NCBI RefSeq assembly: GCF_001646665.1
Contig: NZ_LWBU01000115.1
Location: 18,780-82,779 of the forward strand
Reading direction: 5' to 3'
From: Streptomyces noursei
GTDB lineage: Bacteria; Actinomycetota; Actinomycetes; Streptomycetales; Streptomycetaceae
Length of the DNA stretch: 64,000 bases
Shown in pieces: positions 17,569 through 26,866 of the stretch (positions are counted from its first letter, which is position 1; each line of letters opens with the position of its first letter). The notes beneath the pieces are model-generated. The model did no database searches. It was not told where the DNA came from and saw only the letters and a list, made by a program, of their open reading frames with translations. Made by a program: the position numbers and the translations under genes.

Positions 17569-19605
17569 TCAGCGCAGTTCCTCCGGGCACGGCGTGCCGC
17601 GCGGGAAGATCTTGTACGGTGCGGCCAGCCGGTACACCCCGGGCTTCGGCGCCAGCAGCTCCGTCCACTCGTCGCCCTCCCGGTCCTCCTCCGCCTTGAG
17701 CAGGCAACCGTGCAGGTTGACGAAGGACCTGGGCTCCTCGTCACGGAGCACCGACGCCTCCGTCTCCTCCGGCGGCTCGACCTTCCTGCCCTCCTCGTCG
17801 AGGAGCGCCAGCCAGGGCGAGTAGGGGACGCGGATCAGCACCCGGCCCGCCGTGCGCACCCGGATCGTCACCTCACCGGCGCCCGCCCGGACCACCGTCG
17901 CCGGCGGATCGGCCAGCGGCGTGGGGTCCTCCACCGCGAACAGCCGCCAGTTGGCGTCGGACCACACCGGGCGGAGGTACGGCTGGCCGTCCTTGACCAG
18001 CTCGGCCTCCTGCTCGGCGCCGGTGTCCGGCTCGCCCTTGGGCAGCACCACGTAGTGGACGGCCCAGCGGTGCAGCCAGTCGCGGTAGGTGGCGGAGTTG
18101 AGCGTGTCGTCGTAGAAGACGGGGTTGCGCTCCATGTCCGCCTGGCGGTTCCAGCCCCGGGCGAGGTTGATGTACGGGGTCAGCGCCGACGCCTCCCGGT
18201 GACTGCGCGCCGGCACGACCTCCACCCGCGCCGTCTCCGCCCCCAGTTGCTGGAGCTGGTTGATCAGCGGGGCCGCCTCCCGCGCCCAGGACGCGTCCGG
18301 GGCGGTACGGACGATGTCGTCGACGCTCTTGAACCCGATCCACCCGTTGAGCACCGCGAAGGCGAGCACCAGCGCGTACCACCGGCGGGTGCGGCGGGCG
18401 GTGTACGGCAGCGCGGCCAGCAGGACGACACCGGCGAACAGCATCGGCAGCCGGGACACGTTCGACCCGATCTGGGAGTCGATCAGCCAGGTGAGGAGCG
18501 TGCCGAGCGCGTACACGGCGGCGGCGGTGCGGACCGTGCGCCAGTCGCGCGGTACGAGGACGAGGACGAGCACCCCGAACGCGAACGGCAGCATCGTCGA
18601 GGCGAACGACATCGGCTGCGTACCGGAGAAGGGGAAGAGCCAGGACGACAGGGCGACGACGGCGACCGGCGCGAGTCCGAGCGCGTACGCGCCGGGCCGC
18701 CGCTTGTTGAGGAACAGCGCCGCCGCCGCGACGCCCAGGAACAGTCCGGCGACCGGGCTCGCGGCGGTGGCGAGCCCGGCGAGCGGCGCCGCGACGGCGG
18801 CCTTGGCCCACCGTTTCCTGCGCCACCGGTACGGCCAGCAGAACACGGCGGCCACCGCGCCCAGCGCGAACATCATGCCGAGGCCGAACGTGACGCGGCC
18901 GGACAGCGCGTTGCACAGGAACGCGAACACCCCGGCGAGCGCGCACGCGAGCGGATTGCGCACCGCCCGGACGCGCACGAGGATCAGCGCGGTCAGCGCG
19001 GCCGACGCCGTGCCGGCGATCATCATCGTGGTGCGCACGCCGAGCAGCGACATCAGGTACGGGGACACGACGCTGTACGACACCGGGTGCATCCCGCCGT
19101 ACCAGGCGAGGTTGTACGCGGAGTCGGGGTGCCGCCCGACGAACTCGGCCCACGCGTCCTGCGCGGCGAGGTCGCCACCGCTGTTGGCGAAGAGGAAGAA
19201 CCAGACGACGTGGGTGAGCGCGGCGAGCCCGGTCGCGAGCGTGACCGGGTGGCGCAGCCACCCCGCGCGGGACGCGGGAGCCGCGGTCGCACCGGGGCCG
19301 GGGTCGGTACCGGTACCGGCGGGGACGCCGGCGTCCGGGGGGCCGCCGGGGCGCCCGTACTCCTCGGGCACGGCGGCGGCCGGCGCGGGTGCCTCCGGGG
19401 ACGCCTCCGGTGCCGCCACGGGTACCACCGCAGATGTCTCCGGTGCCGCCGCGGACATCTCCGGCACCGCCGTGGATGCCTCGGGTGCCGCCTCGGACGC
19501 CCCGGGAAGCCCGCGCGCCCCGACCGGTGGCCTTATTCGCGCCCGCGAAGTCGAGGCGCCGTCCGCGCGGGCCGGCTCGGCGCTGGTCGGCTCAGTGGTG
19601 GTCAC
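17569..19605 (-). CDS. Large polytopic membrane protein (often labelled MFS-like), unknown function
   Basis: 678 residues from GTG 19605. The first ~165 are Ala/Pro/Glu-rich and probably disordered, including a short repeat family of A-A-PE-S-A type. About 11 to 12 membrane spans follow (residues about 165-455), with conserved motifs HVVWFFLFANSGGDL and WYGGMHPVSYSV near the start. A soluble extracellular domain of about 220 residues (from SWAREAAPL) follows, ending in PCPEELR. Database entries often call such proteins MFS transporters, but the short extracellular loop HP motif and the large C-terminal periplasmic-side domain resemble GT-C glycosyltransferase architecture. I cannot decide between these. 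The start choice is supported only by a weak AGAG motif. Confidence 0.65.
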   Translation of the reverse strand: MTTTEPTSAEPARADGASTSRARIRPPVGARGLPGASEAAPEASTAVPEMSAAAPETSAVVPVAAPEASPEAPAPAAAVPEEYGRPGGPPDAGVPAGTGTDPGPGATAAPASRAGWLRHPVTLATGLAALTHVVWFFLFANSGGDLAAQDAWAEFVGRHPDSAYNLAWYGGMHPVSYSVVSPYLMSLLGVRTTMMIAGTASAALTALILVRVRAVRNPLACALAGVFAFLCNALSGRVTFGLGMMFALGAVAAVFCWPYRWRRKRWAKAAVAAPLAGLATAASPVAGLFLGVAAAALFLNKRRPGAYALGLAPVAVVALSSWLFPFSGTQPMSFASTMLPFAFGVLVLVLVPRDWRTVRTAAAVYALGTLLTWLIDSQIGSNVSRLPMLFAGVVLLAALPYTARRTRRWYALVLAFAVLNGWIGFKSVDDIVRTAPDASWAREAAPLINQLQQLGAETARVEVVPARSHREASALTPYINLARGWNRQADMERNPVFYDDTLNSATYRDWLHRWAVHYVVLPKGEPDTGAEQEAELVKDGQPYLRPVWSDANWRLFAVEDPTPLADPPATVVRAGAGEVTIRVRTAGRVLIRVPYSPWLALLDEEGRKVEPPEETEASVLRDEEPRSFVNLHGCLLKAEEDREGDEWTELLAPKPGVYRLAAPYKIFPRGTPCPEELR

Positions 19606-19712
19606 TGCGGCTCTCTGCTCTCTGCGTCGTCCCCCACGCCCTTGCCACGTGCTGTCCGTGAAGACGTCGTCGCGGCGACATCCGTTGCCCGGACGTCCGG
19701 ACGCTAACACGG

Positions 19713-19738
19713 GGGCGCCCCGGAGAACCGGGGCGCCC
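19713..19738 (-). terminator. Terminator of the D,D-carboxypeptidase gene
   Basis: Perfect 11-bp stem GGGCGCCCCGG (19713-19723) and CCGGGGCGCCC (19728-19738) with a four-base AGAA loop, nine bases beyond the stop of the gene at 19748. Confidence 0.85.
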
Positions 19739-19747
19739 AGGAGGGTT

Positions 19748-22198
19748 TCAGCCGAGACGGGTGAGCTTGTTCCCGAGGCCCGGCTCGGCCATGGCGCTCC
19801 GCAGGGCCACCGGTACCCGGACCTGGCTGGCGCCCTCGCCCACGGTCAGGACGCCGACCTGCGTACCGGCGGGCGCCGAGTGGGGCAGCGCGCGGCCGCC
19901 GTTGCCCAGCTCCAGCCTGACCGTCAGGCCCGACCAGCCCACGACCTTCACGTCCTTGGTCGCGACCACCGGCGTCGTACCGCCGAGTCCGTCGTCGACG
20001 TGCCCGACCACATCGCCCTTCTTGACGACCGTCCGGCTCTCCAGCAGCTCCTGCGTGGCGAGCATCGCCTCCTTGCTGGCGGCGATGGCGCTGCCCAGGA
20101 TGGGCGTCTTGTACTGGGCGAGGACCGCGCCGACGATCAGCTGGTCCGTGTCACCGACCTTCTTGTGGGCGGCGAAGAGCAGGTTGCCGCCCGCCTTGGT
20201 GGTGCTGCCGGTCTTGATGCCCAGCGCCCCGTTGTACGGCACGAGGTCGTTGTAGTTCCGCCACTTCTTGCCCGACGGGTCGACCCACGACGGCATGGCG
20301 GTGATCTCGACCAGCGCCGGGATCTCCACCAGCTTCTCGCCGAGCTTCACCTGGTCCTCGGCGGAGCTGACGGTGGTGTGGTTCAGGCCCGAGGGGTCGG
20401 TGTACGTGGTGTTCTTCATCCCCAGTTCCTTGGCGGTGTCGTTCATCTTCTTGACGAACGCGGCCTCGGAACCGGCGTCCCAGCGGGCCAGGAGCCGGGC
20501 GATGTTGTTGGCGGAGGGGATCATGATGGCGGCGAGCGCGTCGTACTCGCTGATCTTGTCGCCGGCCTTCACGGTGTTGAGGGTCGACTCGTTCTGCGCG
20601 TCGTATCCGCCCTCCTTCTCCGCCAGGGCGTCGACCTCGATCATCTCGCCCTTGGACCCCTTCTTCAGGGGGTGCTCCTTGAGAATCACGTAGGCCGTCA
20701 TGGCCTTCGCGACTGAGCCGATCGGTACGGGCTTCTGCTCACCGAAGGAGTCGACGGTGCCGAGGCCGGTCGCCGACATGTAGCCCTGGCCCTCGTTCGG
20801 CCACGGCAGGGACGGCTTGCCCCCGTCGAAGGCGAACGACGACTCGGCGGTCATCTTCAGCGTGGGCGCGGGCAGCGGGCGCACCAACTGCACGATCGCA
20901 AAGACGATCGCCAGGAGGAGGACCAGCGGGGTCCAGATCTTGACGCGCCGGACCGCCGTGCGGACCGGGGTCTCCGGCGGAGGCGGCGTGTTGGTCAGCT
21001 CGGCGAGCATGTCCAGCGGCGGGCGGGGCGGCAGGGGCTGCTGCCTGGTCCGCTCGGGCTCGGTGAGCGAGGCGGGGGCGGCGGTCCGCGAGGCCGCGGC
21101 CGGCGAGGCGGGTGCGGACGCGGGCGAGGCGGCGGGCGCCTCGGGCTTCTTCGCGGCCGGGCGCACGTCGTCGGGACGCAGGGGTACGAACTTGCTCGTC
21201 CGCTCGGCCGGCGACTCCGCCGCGGGCTCGGCCGCTCCGGCTGCTCCGGCCGCTCCGGCTGCTCCTGCCGGGGGCGCCTTGGGCGTGACGGCCTTCAGCG
21301 CGGTGGTCGGCTGGTCCACGGGCTTGCGCTGGACGGCCCGGAACACGGCGGTGGGCTGGTCGACGGGCGTACGGCCACCCTCCGGTGCGGGCTCCTCCTC
21401 CGGCGCGGCGGGCCGGGCGTCCTCGGCGGGGTCCTCGGCGGGCTCCTGGGCCGGCTTCTCGGCGGGTTCGAGGGCGGGCGCGGGCGCGGCGCCGGCCGCC
21501 TCGCGGGACGCCCCGGCGGGGCGCGCGGGCGCGTCGTCCTCGCCCTCGCCGTCCGCTGCCGCCGACTCGGCGGCGACCGGCTTCACGGGCTCCTCGTCCA
21601 CGGGCTCGGGCTCCGTGGGCTCGGGCTGCACCGGCTCGGGCTTCGTGGGCTCGGGCTGCACCGGCTCGGGCTCCGTGGGCTCGGGCTCCACCGGCTCGGA
21701 GGCGGCGGGCTCGGAGGTGGCAGGCTCGGACGCCACCGGACCGCCGGAACCGGACCCGGACGCGGCGTCGGAACCCGACCCGGCCTCGGACCGGGACTCG
21801 GACGCGCCGTCGGACCCGGACTCCGACACCGGCCCGTCAGTGGAACCGGACGCGGACCCGGCCCCGGACGCAGCCCCGGACCCGGCCCCGGACTCGGCCC
21901 CGGCGTCGGAACCGCTGTCGGACCGGGACCCGGACTCCGGCGCCGCGGAGTCGTTCTTGCCCGGCTCGTCCGCGTTCGTCATCCACGCCGCCACGGCGTC
22001 CCGCAGGCGGGCGTCGCCCTCGCGGTCGTTCCGGACCGGCGCCTTGAACACGGCTGTCGGCTGGTCGACCGAGCGCTCCGGGTCCCCGGCCGGCGACCCG
22101 GTGTCACCGCGTACGGCAAGCCTCGGATCGCGCTCGCCCGAAGCCGTCTCCCCCGGCGACTTCTGCTGCTCCGACTTGTCGGGGGACTCGCCCGCCAC
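19748..22198 (-). CDS. D-alanyl-D-alanine carboxypeptidase (peptidase S11) with long cytoplasmic low-complexity tail
   Basis: Low-molecular-weight penicillin-binding protein of family S11, which trims the terminal D-Ala of peptidoglycan stem peptides outside the membrane. GTG 22198 has GAAGGAGG just upstream, giving 816 residues. The catalytic motifs are all present: SVAK near 493 (SxxK), SANN near 562 (SxN) and KTGS near 661 (KTG). One membrane span lies at about 419-441 (WTPLVLLLAIVFAIVQLV), so about 418 residues precede it in the cytoplasm. That tail is Glu/Pro/Ser/Ala-rich, with Gly/Ser-Asp runs, EPTEPEPVQPEP repeats, and three copies of VDQPT-AVF-K/R-A type (near 41, 278 and 295). Typical S11 enzymes have a cleaved signal peptide and about 300-450 residues, so this form is unusual, though related large proteins occur in Streptomyces. 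Confidence 0.9.
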   Translation of the reverse strand: MAGESPDKSEQQKSPGETASGERDPRLAVRGDTGSPAGDPERSVDQPTAVFKAPVRNDREGDARLRDAVAAWMTNADEPGKNDSAAPESGSRSDSGSDAGAESGAGSGAASGAGSASGSTDGPVSESGSDGASESRSEAGSGSDAASGSGSGGPVASEPATSEPAASEPVEPEPTEPEPVQPEPTKPEPVQPEPTEPEPVDEEPVKPVAAESAAADGEGEDDAPARPAGASREAAGAAPAPALEPAEKPAQEPAEDPAEDARPAAPEEEPAPEGGRTPVDQPTAVFRAVQRKPVDQPTTALKAVTPKAPPAGAAGAAGAAGAAEPAAESPAERTSKFVPLRPDDVRPAAKKPEAPAASPASAPASPAAASRTAAPASLTEPERTRQQPLPPRPPLDMLAELTNTPPPPETPVRTAVRRVKIWTPLVLLLAIVFAIVQLVRPLPAPTLKMTAESSFAFDGGKPSLPWPNEGQGYMSATGLGTVDSFGEQKPVPIGSVAKAMTAYVILKEHPLKKGSKGEMIEVDALAEKEGGYDAQNESTLNTVKAGDKISEYDALAAIMIPSANNIARLLARWDAGSEAAFVKKMNDTAKELGMKNTTYTDPSGLNHTTVSSAEDQVKLGEKLVEIPALVEITAMPSWVDPSGKKWRNYNDLVPYNGALGIKTGSTTKAGGNLLFAAHKKVGDTDQLIVGAVLAQYKTPILGSAIAASKEAMLATQELLESRTVVKKGDVVGHVDDGLGGTTPVVATKDVKVVGWSGLTVRLELGNGGRALPHSAPAGTQVGVLTVGEGASQVRVPVALRSAMAEPGLGNKLTRLG

Positions 22199-22377
22199 CG
22201 TGCCTCCTTCAATCAACGCACTGCCCGAACCATGTACCAGTGTCCTGTGTGAGCGCTTGGCTCCCGTGCAAGACGAGAACGACATACCTACCGGTTCCCG
22301 CCCGAAGCACCCAGGCGCTCTCGACAGACCAATGTGAGAGGGGTCACCCTGTCATTCATCCACGCGGGGAGGCATGG

Positions 22378-23112
22378 ATGGGCAGGAGCCGCAGAACACT
22401 TCCGGAGGAGCTTCTGTTGCTCGCTCTGGACCCGGCCACGGGTACCACAGCGCAGCCGCAGTCGCTCGACCTCGGCCTGGCCGGAGCACAGCTAGTGGAG
22501 CTGGCTCTGGCAGGACGGATAGCCCCTGACGGGGATCGTATCGCCGTGGTGATGCCACGGCCGACCGGAGATCCGACACTGGACTCCGCGCTCGAGCTGC
22601 TGCGCAGGCGTGGCAGTCCGGTGCGGGCCGTCCACTGGATCGGCGGGCCCCGGCTGGGGCTGCGCCAGACGTATCTCTCGCATCTGGAACGGTGCGGCAT
22701 GGTGCATGCCGTCGAGGGCCAGATGTGCGGGGTGCTGCCGACGACGCGCTACCAGGCGACGGAGACGGCGATCAGCCGGGAGATCAGAGCCCGGCTGGAC
22801 AGTGCGATCCGCACCGGTGTACCGCCGGACCCGCGGACCGCGGCGCTCGCCGCGCTGGCCCACGCGGTCGGACTCGGCAAGCACCTCTACCCCGGCAACG
22901 AGGGGCGTTCCTCGCGCTCCCGGCTCCGGGACCTGATCAGGCACGACCCGATGGGCGGCCTCGTGGCGCACGCCGTGATGGACGTCCAGAACGGCGTCGG
23001 CGCACAGCCGCGCCGCAACTCCGGCGCGGGAGGTGGTGGCCGCCCGGCCACGGCCGTACCGATGCAGCCGCAGTCACGCAGCGGGTCGATGGCCCGCGCC
23101 GTGGCGCACTGA
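22378..23112 (+). CDS. GPP34 (Golgi phosphoprotein 3-like) family protein
   Basis: 244 residues. ATG 22378 is preceded by GGGGAGG (22366-22372). The protein carries the GPP34 fold: LPEELLLLALDP near the start, then AGAQLVELALAGRI, a central L-GLRQTYLSHLERCGMV region, and HAVGLGKHLY late. Eukaryotic GOLPH3 binds phosphatidylinositol 4-phosphate; in actinobacteria the paralogues are numerous and have no established role, though membrane or polar-lipid binding is plausible. The last ~40 residues are Gly/Arg/Ser-rich. It is divergent from the carboxypeptidase gene, sharing 179 bases of intergenic DNA. A shorter paralogue lies at 52757-53419. Confidence 0.88.
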   Translation: MGRSRRTLPEELLLLALDPATGTTAQPQSLDLGLAGAQLVELALAGRIAPDGDRIAVVMPRPTGDPTLDSALELLRRRGSPVRAVHWIGGPRLGLRQTYLSHLERCGMVHAVEGQMCGVLPTTRYQATETAISREIRARLDSAIRTGVPPDPRTAALAALAHAVGLGKHLYPGNEGRSSRSRLRDLIRHDPMGGLVAHAVMDVQNGVGAQPRRNSGAGGGGRPATAVPMQPQSRSGSMARAVAH

Positions 23113-23413
23113 GCGGCGCGCGGGACGCTTCACACGGAACGCACCGGAACACACCGGGGCCCACCGGCCCCGGGCGAGGACGAAAGACGAGCACCGGGCG
23201 CCACGACCCCACGGCCCGGTACGGGAGCCGCAGCAGCGCGCGGGACGGTCACCATGCCGCCCCGCGCGCTCGCGCGTTCCGAACGTCCGTACGCGGTGGG
23301 GCGCGTGTGGCCATTTCCCAGCGCGCAAAGCCTATTGGTGGCAGTCTGCTGAGCAGTAGATACGCAGAGCTACACCGGCTCCCGCAGCCGAGCAACCGGA
23401 GGTGCAGTTTCCC
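23113..23413. other. Intergenic region upstream of the first DUF5753 regulator
   Basis: 301 bases with no protein gene. The distal half holds the promoter described at 23335-23362 for the following regulator. Confidence 0.6.
23335..23362 (+). promoter_or_regulatory. Sigma-HrdB-type promoter for the DUF5753 regulator gene
   Basis: TTGGTG (23335-23340), spacer of 16, TAGATA (23357-23362). The -10 resembles the TAnnnT consensus. Transcription would begin near 23369, about 45 bases before the start codon. Confidence 0.6.
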
Positions 23414-24280
23414 GTGGCGTCCAACGTCAACCCCACCGTCAGGCGACGCAGACTGGGCCAGGAGCTGCGCCGGCTGCGAGAGCTCAAGGGCATGACGGCG
23501 GAGGAGGTGGCGGAGCGCCTGCTGGTCTCGCAGTCCAAGATCAGCCGCCTCGAGAACGGCCGCCGCTCCATCAGCCAGCGCGACGTCCGGGACCTGTGCG
23601 GGGTGTACGAGGTCGAGGACCACCGTATCGTCGATTCGCTGATGCAGATGGCGAAGGACTCGCGCCAGCAGGGCTGGTGGCACGCGTTCGGCGACATCCC
23701 GTACAGCGTCTACATCGGCCTGGAGACGGACGCGGCCTCGCTGCGGGTGTACGAGCCCCAGGTGGTGCCCGGGCTGCTGCAGACCCGGCAGTACGCCGAG
23801 GCGCTGATCGCGGGCGCCCTGCCGGAGTCGTCGGCGGCCGACATCGAGAAGCGCGTCAACGTCCGGGCGCGGCGCCAGGAGCGCATCCGTGACGCGGAGA
23901 CGCCGCTGCGTCTGTGGGCGGTGATCGACGAGGCGGCGCTGCGCCGGGTGGTCGGCGACCGGCAGTTGATGATCGAGCAGTTGGAGCACCTGGTCGAGCA
24001 GTCCCAGCGGCCGCACGTCACGGTGCAGGTGCTGCCGTTCGACATGGGCGCGCACCCGGGCATCCGCGGCCATTACGCGATCCTGGAGTTCCCGGACGCC
24101 TCCGACTCCTCGGTGGTCTACATCGAGGGCGTCACCAGTGACCTGTACCTGGAGAAGGCGAACGACGTGCAGCGGTACAGCGTGATGTACGAGCACCTGC
24201 GCGCCCAGGCGTTGAACGTGGAGCAGACGCGGCAGTTCATCGGTGAGGTGATCAAGGACTACACGGGCGGGACGCGATGA
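23414..24280 (+). CDS. XRE-family regulator with DUF5753 sensor domain (Scr1/WhiJ-like)
   Basis: 288 residues from GTG 23414, chosen because GGAGG (23398-23402) then sits 11 bases upstream; the GTG at 23402 overlaps that motif. Helix-turn-helix at about 12-65 (LGQELRRLRELKGMTAEEVAERL, SKISRLENGRR) and a DUF5753 domain from about 90 to 280, with the usual YEPQVVPGLLQT, VNVRARRQERI and LPFDMGAHPG motifs. Streptomyces encode many such proteins, each paired with a small DUF397 protein; WhiJ is the best known and acts as a developmental repressor. The DUF397 partner follows 271 bases downstream. This member has a close resemblance to the core-genome type and is likely a regulator of its partner gene and of development. 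Confidence 0.88.
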   Translation: MASNVNPTVRRRRLGQELRRLRELKGMTAEEVAERLLVSQSKISRLENGRRSISQRDVRDLCGVYEVEDHRIVDSLMQMAKDSRQQGWWHAFGDIPYSVYIGLETDAASLRVYEPQVVPGLLQTRQYAEALIAGALPESSAADIEKRVNVRARRQERIRDAETPLRLWAVIDEAALRRVVGDRQLMIEQLEHLVEQSQRPHVTVQVLPFDMGAHPGIRGHYAILEFPDASDSSVVYIEGVTSDLYLEKANDVQRYSVMYEHLRAQALNVEQTRQFIGEVIKDYTGGTR

Positions 24281-24551
24281 CGCCCTGACGGCCGGAAGCG
24301 GCCTTCCTGGCGCTTTTTACGCTAGGCCCACTGTGTCCTGATTGCCGGGGGTTTACCCAGTCCGCCGGGGAAGAAGCCGGAACGGTACACCCCGGTCGGC
24401 TTCCAGCGGAAGACCGCATGGAATATGCCATCCGGTCGAGTGAACGTCCGTCCCGCGCGGAGATCCCGACGAGTAGCGTCGATCACGCCAGCCCGCAGGT
24501 AGGGCCGGTGCGAGTCACTGCTGTCACTTGTCGAGAACCGGAGCGGAGAAG

Positions 24552-24752
24552 ATGGCAATCATTCAGGGCGCCACGGACACTTGGACGAAGTCCTCGTATT
24601 CCGGCGGGAACGGCGCGTGCGTCGAGGTCAAGTCCCCCGTCGTCGCGGCGATCGCGGTACGGGACTCCAAGGTCCCCGCCGGTCCGTCGATCACGTTCGT
24701 CCCCGAGTCGTGGAACGCGTTCGTGCGCGAAGTGGGTACGGGAGCCCTCTGA
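24552..24752 (+). CDS. DUF397 small protein, partner of the DUF5753 regulator
   Basis: 66 residues. ATG 24552 has GGAGAAG directly upstream. It contains the DUF397 signature W-KSSYSGGNGACVEV (residues about 9-25), the central VAVRDSK, and a C-terminal FVPESWNAFVREV. DUF397 proteins of the WhiJ group are thought to antagonise or modulate their DUF5753 partner. It lies 271 bases downstream of the regulator, with a short GGCCGGAAGCGGCC hairpin and TTTTT after the regulator stop (24290-24320), so it is probably transcribed from its own promoter. Confidence 0.9.
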   Translation: MAIIQGATDTWTKSSYSGGNGACVEVKSPVVAAIAVRDSKVPAGPSITFVPESWNAFVREVGTGAL

Positions 24753-24828
24753 GTCCGCCGACGCGTCACCGATGAGCCCTCTCGACTGGTCCGCCGTCCC
24801 GGCCGAGGGGGCTCGGTCATGCGCCGCC

Positions 24829-24898
24829 ACGATCGAGCGGCGCGGGCCGCAGGCGCGCGATCCACGATCGAGCGGCGCGGGCCCCAGGCGCGCGATCC
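24829..24898. repeat. 35-bp tandem direct repeat, two copies
   Basis: Copies at 24829-24863 and 24864-24898, differing at one base. Each contains ACGATCGAGCGGCGCGGGCC. Shorter degenerate units (CACGGACG-GC) continue to about 24940. Confidence 0.9.
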
Positions 24899-25212
24899 AC
24901 GGTCGCGCGGCCCACGGACGGCCGGCCCACGGACGCGCGGGCACATGACGACAGGCGCCCGCCCGCCGGGGCGGTGGTGACGTCCGCCTCCGGCCGGAGC
25001 CTGACGCACGATGGGGTGAGCCCCCTCCCTTCGCCGACCGCACGGGACCCGCATCCCGTGCGGTCGCTGTGTTCTCGCGGCGTACGGACCTGACGAAGCG
25101 CCCGCTCATCGTGTGGCCGCCGTCACGGGCACGACAACGGCAGCGCGGGTCAAGAAGAGGTAAAAACGTTCGACTTCCTGATCGCTGTTCACATCCGTGA
25201 CCCGTGAAACCC

Positions 25213-25242
25213 TTGACCGGCCGCCCGAACTGGCGGTTCAAT
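25213..25242 (+). promoter_or_regulatory. Probable promoter of the sodium:solute symporter gene
   Basis: TTGACC (25213-25218), 18-base spacer, TTCAAT (25237-25242). This predicts a leader of about 88 bases before ATG 25337. Confidence 0.5.
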
Positions 25243-25336
25243 CCCCGAAGTCCCCGCTCCCGTACGGGGGCGCCGCTGACCGGACGCACTGACGAGGCGC
25301 TTCGACGTTCACAAGGCGGACCCCTGGAGGGGGCAC

Positions 25337-26866
25337 ATGAACAGTCTCGACTGGGCCGTGCTCATCGGCTACTTCGGTGTGATGGTCGCGATCGGCGTCT
25401 GGTCGCACAAACGCGTCGACGACGTCGGCGACTTCTTCACCGCGGGCGGCCGGATGCCGTGGTGGCTGTCGGGCATCTCGCACCACATGTCCGGCTACAG
25501 CGCCGTGATGTTCACCGGGTACGCGGGCATCGCCTACACCTACGGCGTCACTTCCTACGTCACCTGGTCCTTCCCCATCGCCATCGGCATCGCCATCGGC
25601 GCCCACCTCTTCGCGCCCCGGCTCAACCGGCTGCGCTCCCGCCTCCATGTGGCCTCACCGCTGGAGTACCTGAAGAACCGTTACAACCTGCCCACCCAGC
25701 AGGCCCTCGCCTGGTCGGGCGTGCTGCTGAAGATCGTCGACGTCGGCGCCAAGTGGGCCGCCATCGCCACCCTGTTGTCCGTGTTCACCGGCATCTCGCT
25801 CAACCAGGGCATCCTCATCACCGGTGTCATCACCGGTATCTACTGCACGGTCGGCGGCCTGTGGGCCGACGCCCTCACCGAACTGGGCCAGTTCATCATC
25901 CAGTTCTTCGCCGGCATCGCGATGCTCGTCGCCGTCATGGCGAAACTCGGCGGCGTCAGCGCGCTGTGGACCGTGTGGGACCGGCCCGAGCTCCAGGGCC
26001 ACACCGCCCCGACCGCCGGCCCGTACACCCTGACCTTCCTCCTCGCCTACCTGTTCATCAAGACCTTCGAGTACAGCGGCGGCATGTGGAACCAGGCGCA
26101 GCGGTACATGGCCACGCCCAGCGCACGCGAGGCCACCCGTTCCGGGCGGCTGTCGGCGGTGCTGTGGTTCGTGTGGCCGCTGGTGCTGTTCTTCCCGATG
26201 TGGTGCGCGCCGCTGCTGGTGGAGCCTGAGAAGCCGGACGCCTCCGACTCGTACGCGCTGATGACCGAACAACTGCTGCCGCACGGGCTGCTGGGTCTGG
26301 TCATCGTCGGGTTCTTCTCCCACACCATGGCGATGTGCTCCTCGGACGCCAACGCCATCGCCGCCGTCTTCACCCGGGACATCGCCCCGGCGATGAGCAG
26401 GGCGGCACGGGGCTGGTCGCACCGGGCGGGGCTGCTGGCCGCCCGCTGGTCCACCGTCGCCTTCCTCGCCCTGTCGATGGCGATCGCCACCCAGGTCAAC
26501 TCCCCCGCCTTCAAGGACATCATCACCGTCGTCATCAAGTGGGTGGCCGGCCTGATGGGTCCGATCGCGATCCCCTTCATGCTCGGTCTGCTGCGCGCGT
26601 TCCGCCGGTCGGGCCCGACGGCGGCACTGGTGTCGTGGGCCGCGGGGCTGTTCGCGTTCTGGCTGACCAACTACGGCCTCGACGGCGTGGAGCTTCAGAT
26701 ACAGATCGTCTCGCCGCTGGCGACCTCACTCGTCCTGTACGTGCTCATCGGCTTCGTCAAGCCGGAGGACACCCCGGAACGGGACGCGGTGCTGGACAAG
26801 CTCCACTCCGACGACGGGAGCCCGGCGGGCGCGGCCGCCGTCCCCGGCCGTCAGCCCCTCGGGTAG
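25337..26866 (+). CDS. Sodium:solute symporter (SSS family)
   Basis: 509 residues with about 13 membrane spans, expected to import an organic solute with Na+. ATG 25337 follows CTGGAGGGGGCAC. Family features: the GDFFTAGGRMPWWLSGIS start (spans 1-2), a GLWADALTELGQFIIQF segment in the middle and FSHTMAMCSSDANAIAAVFTRDI near residue 340, which corresponds to the SSS sodium-binding region. Substrate unknown: proline, sugar, pantothenate and urea transporters share this fold. The stop overlaps the end of the convergent ADP-ribosylglycohydrolase homologue by 16 bases. Confidence 0.9.
   Translation: MNSLDWAVLIGYFGVMVAIGVWSHKRVDDVGDFFTAGGRMPWWLSGISHHMSGYSAVMFTGYAGIAYTYGVTSYVTWSFPIAIGIAIGAHLFAPRLNRLRSRLHVASPLEYLKNRYNLPTQQALAWSGVLLKIVDVGAKWAAIATLLSVFTGISLNQGILITGVITGIYCTVGGLWADALTELGQFIIQFFAGIAMLVAVMAKLGGVSALWTVWDRPELQGHTAPTAGPYTLTFLLAYLFIKTFEYSGGMWNQAQRYMATPSAREATRSGRLSAVLWFVWPLVLFFPMWCAPLLVEPEKPDASDSYALMTEQLLPHGLLGLVIVGFFSHTMAMCSSDANAIAAVFTRDIAPAMSRAARGWSHRAGLLAARWSTVAFLALSMAIATQVNSPAFKDIITVVIKWVAGLMGPIAIPFMLGLLRAFRRSGPTAALVSWAAGLFAFWLTNYGLDGVELQIQIVSPLATSLVLYVLIGFVKPEDTPERDAVLDKLHSDDGSPAGAAAVPGRQPLG

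Larger units (their letters stand above)
24753..25336. other. Intergenic region with direct repeats and the symporter promoter
   Basis: 584 bases without a supported gene. The first half carries the 35-bp direct repeats at 24829-24898 and related degenerate units to about 24940. The second half has an AT-richer stretch (25147-25180, AAGAAGAGGTAAAAACG) and the promoter described at 25213-25242. Confidence 0.6.
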
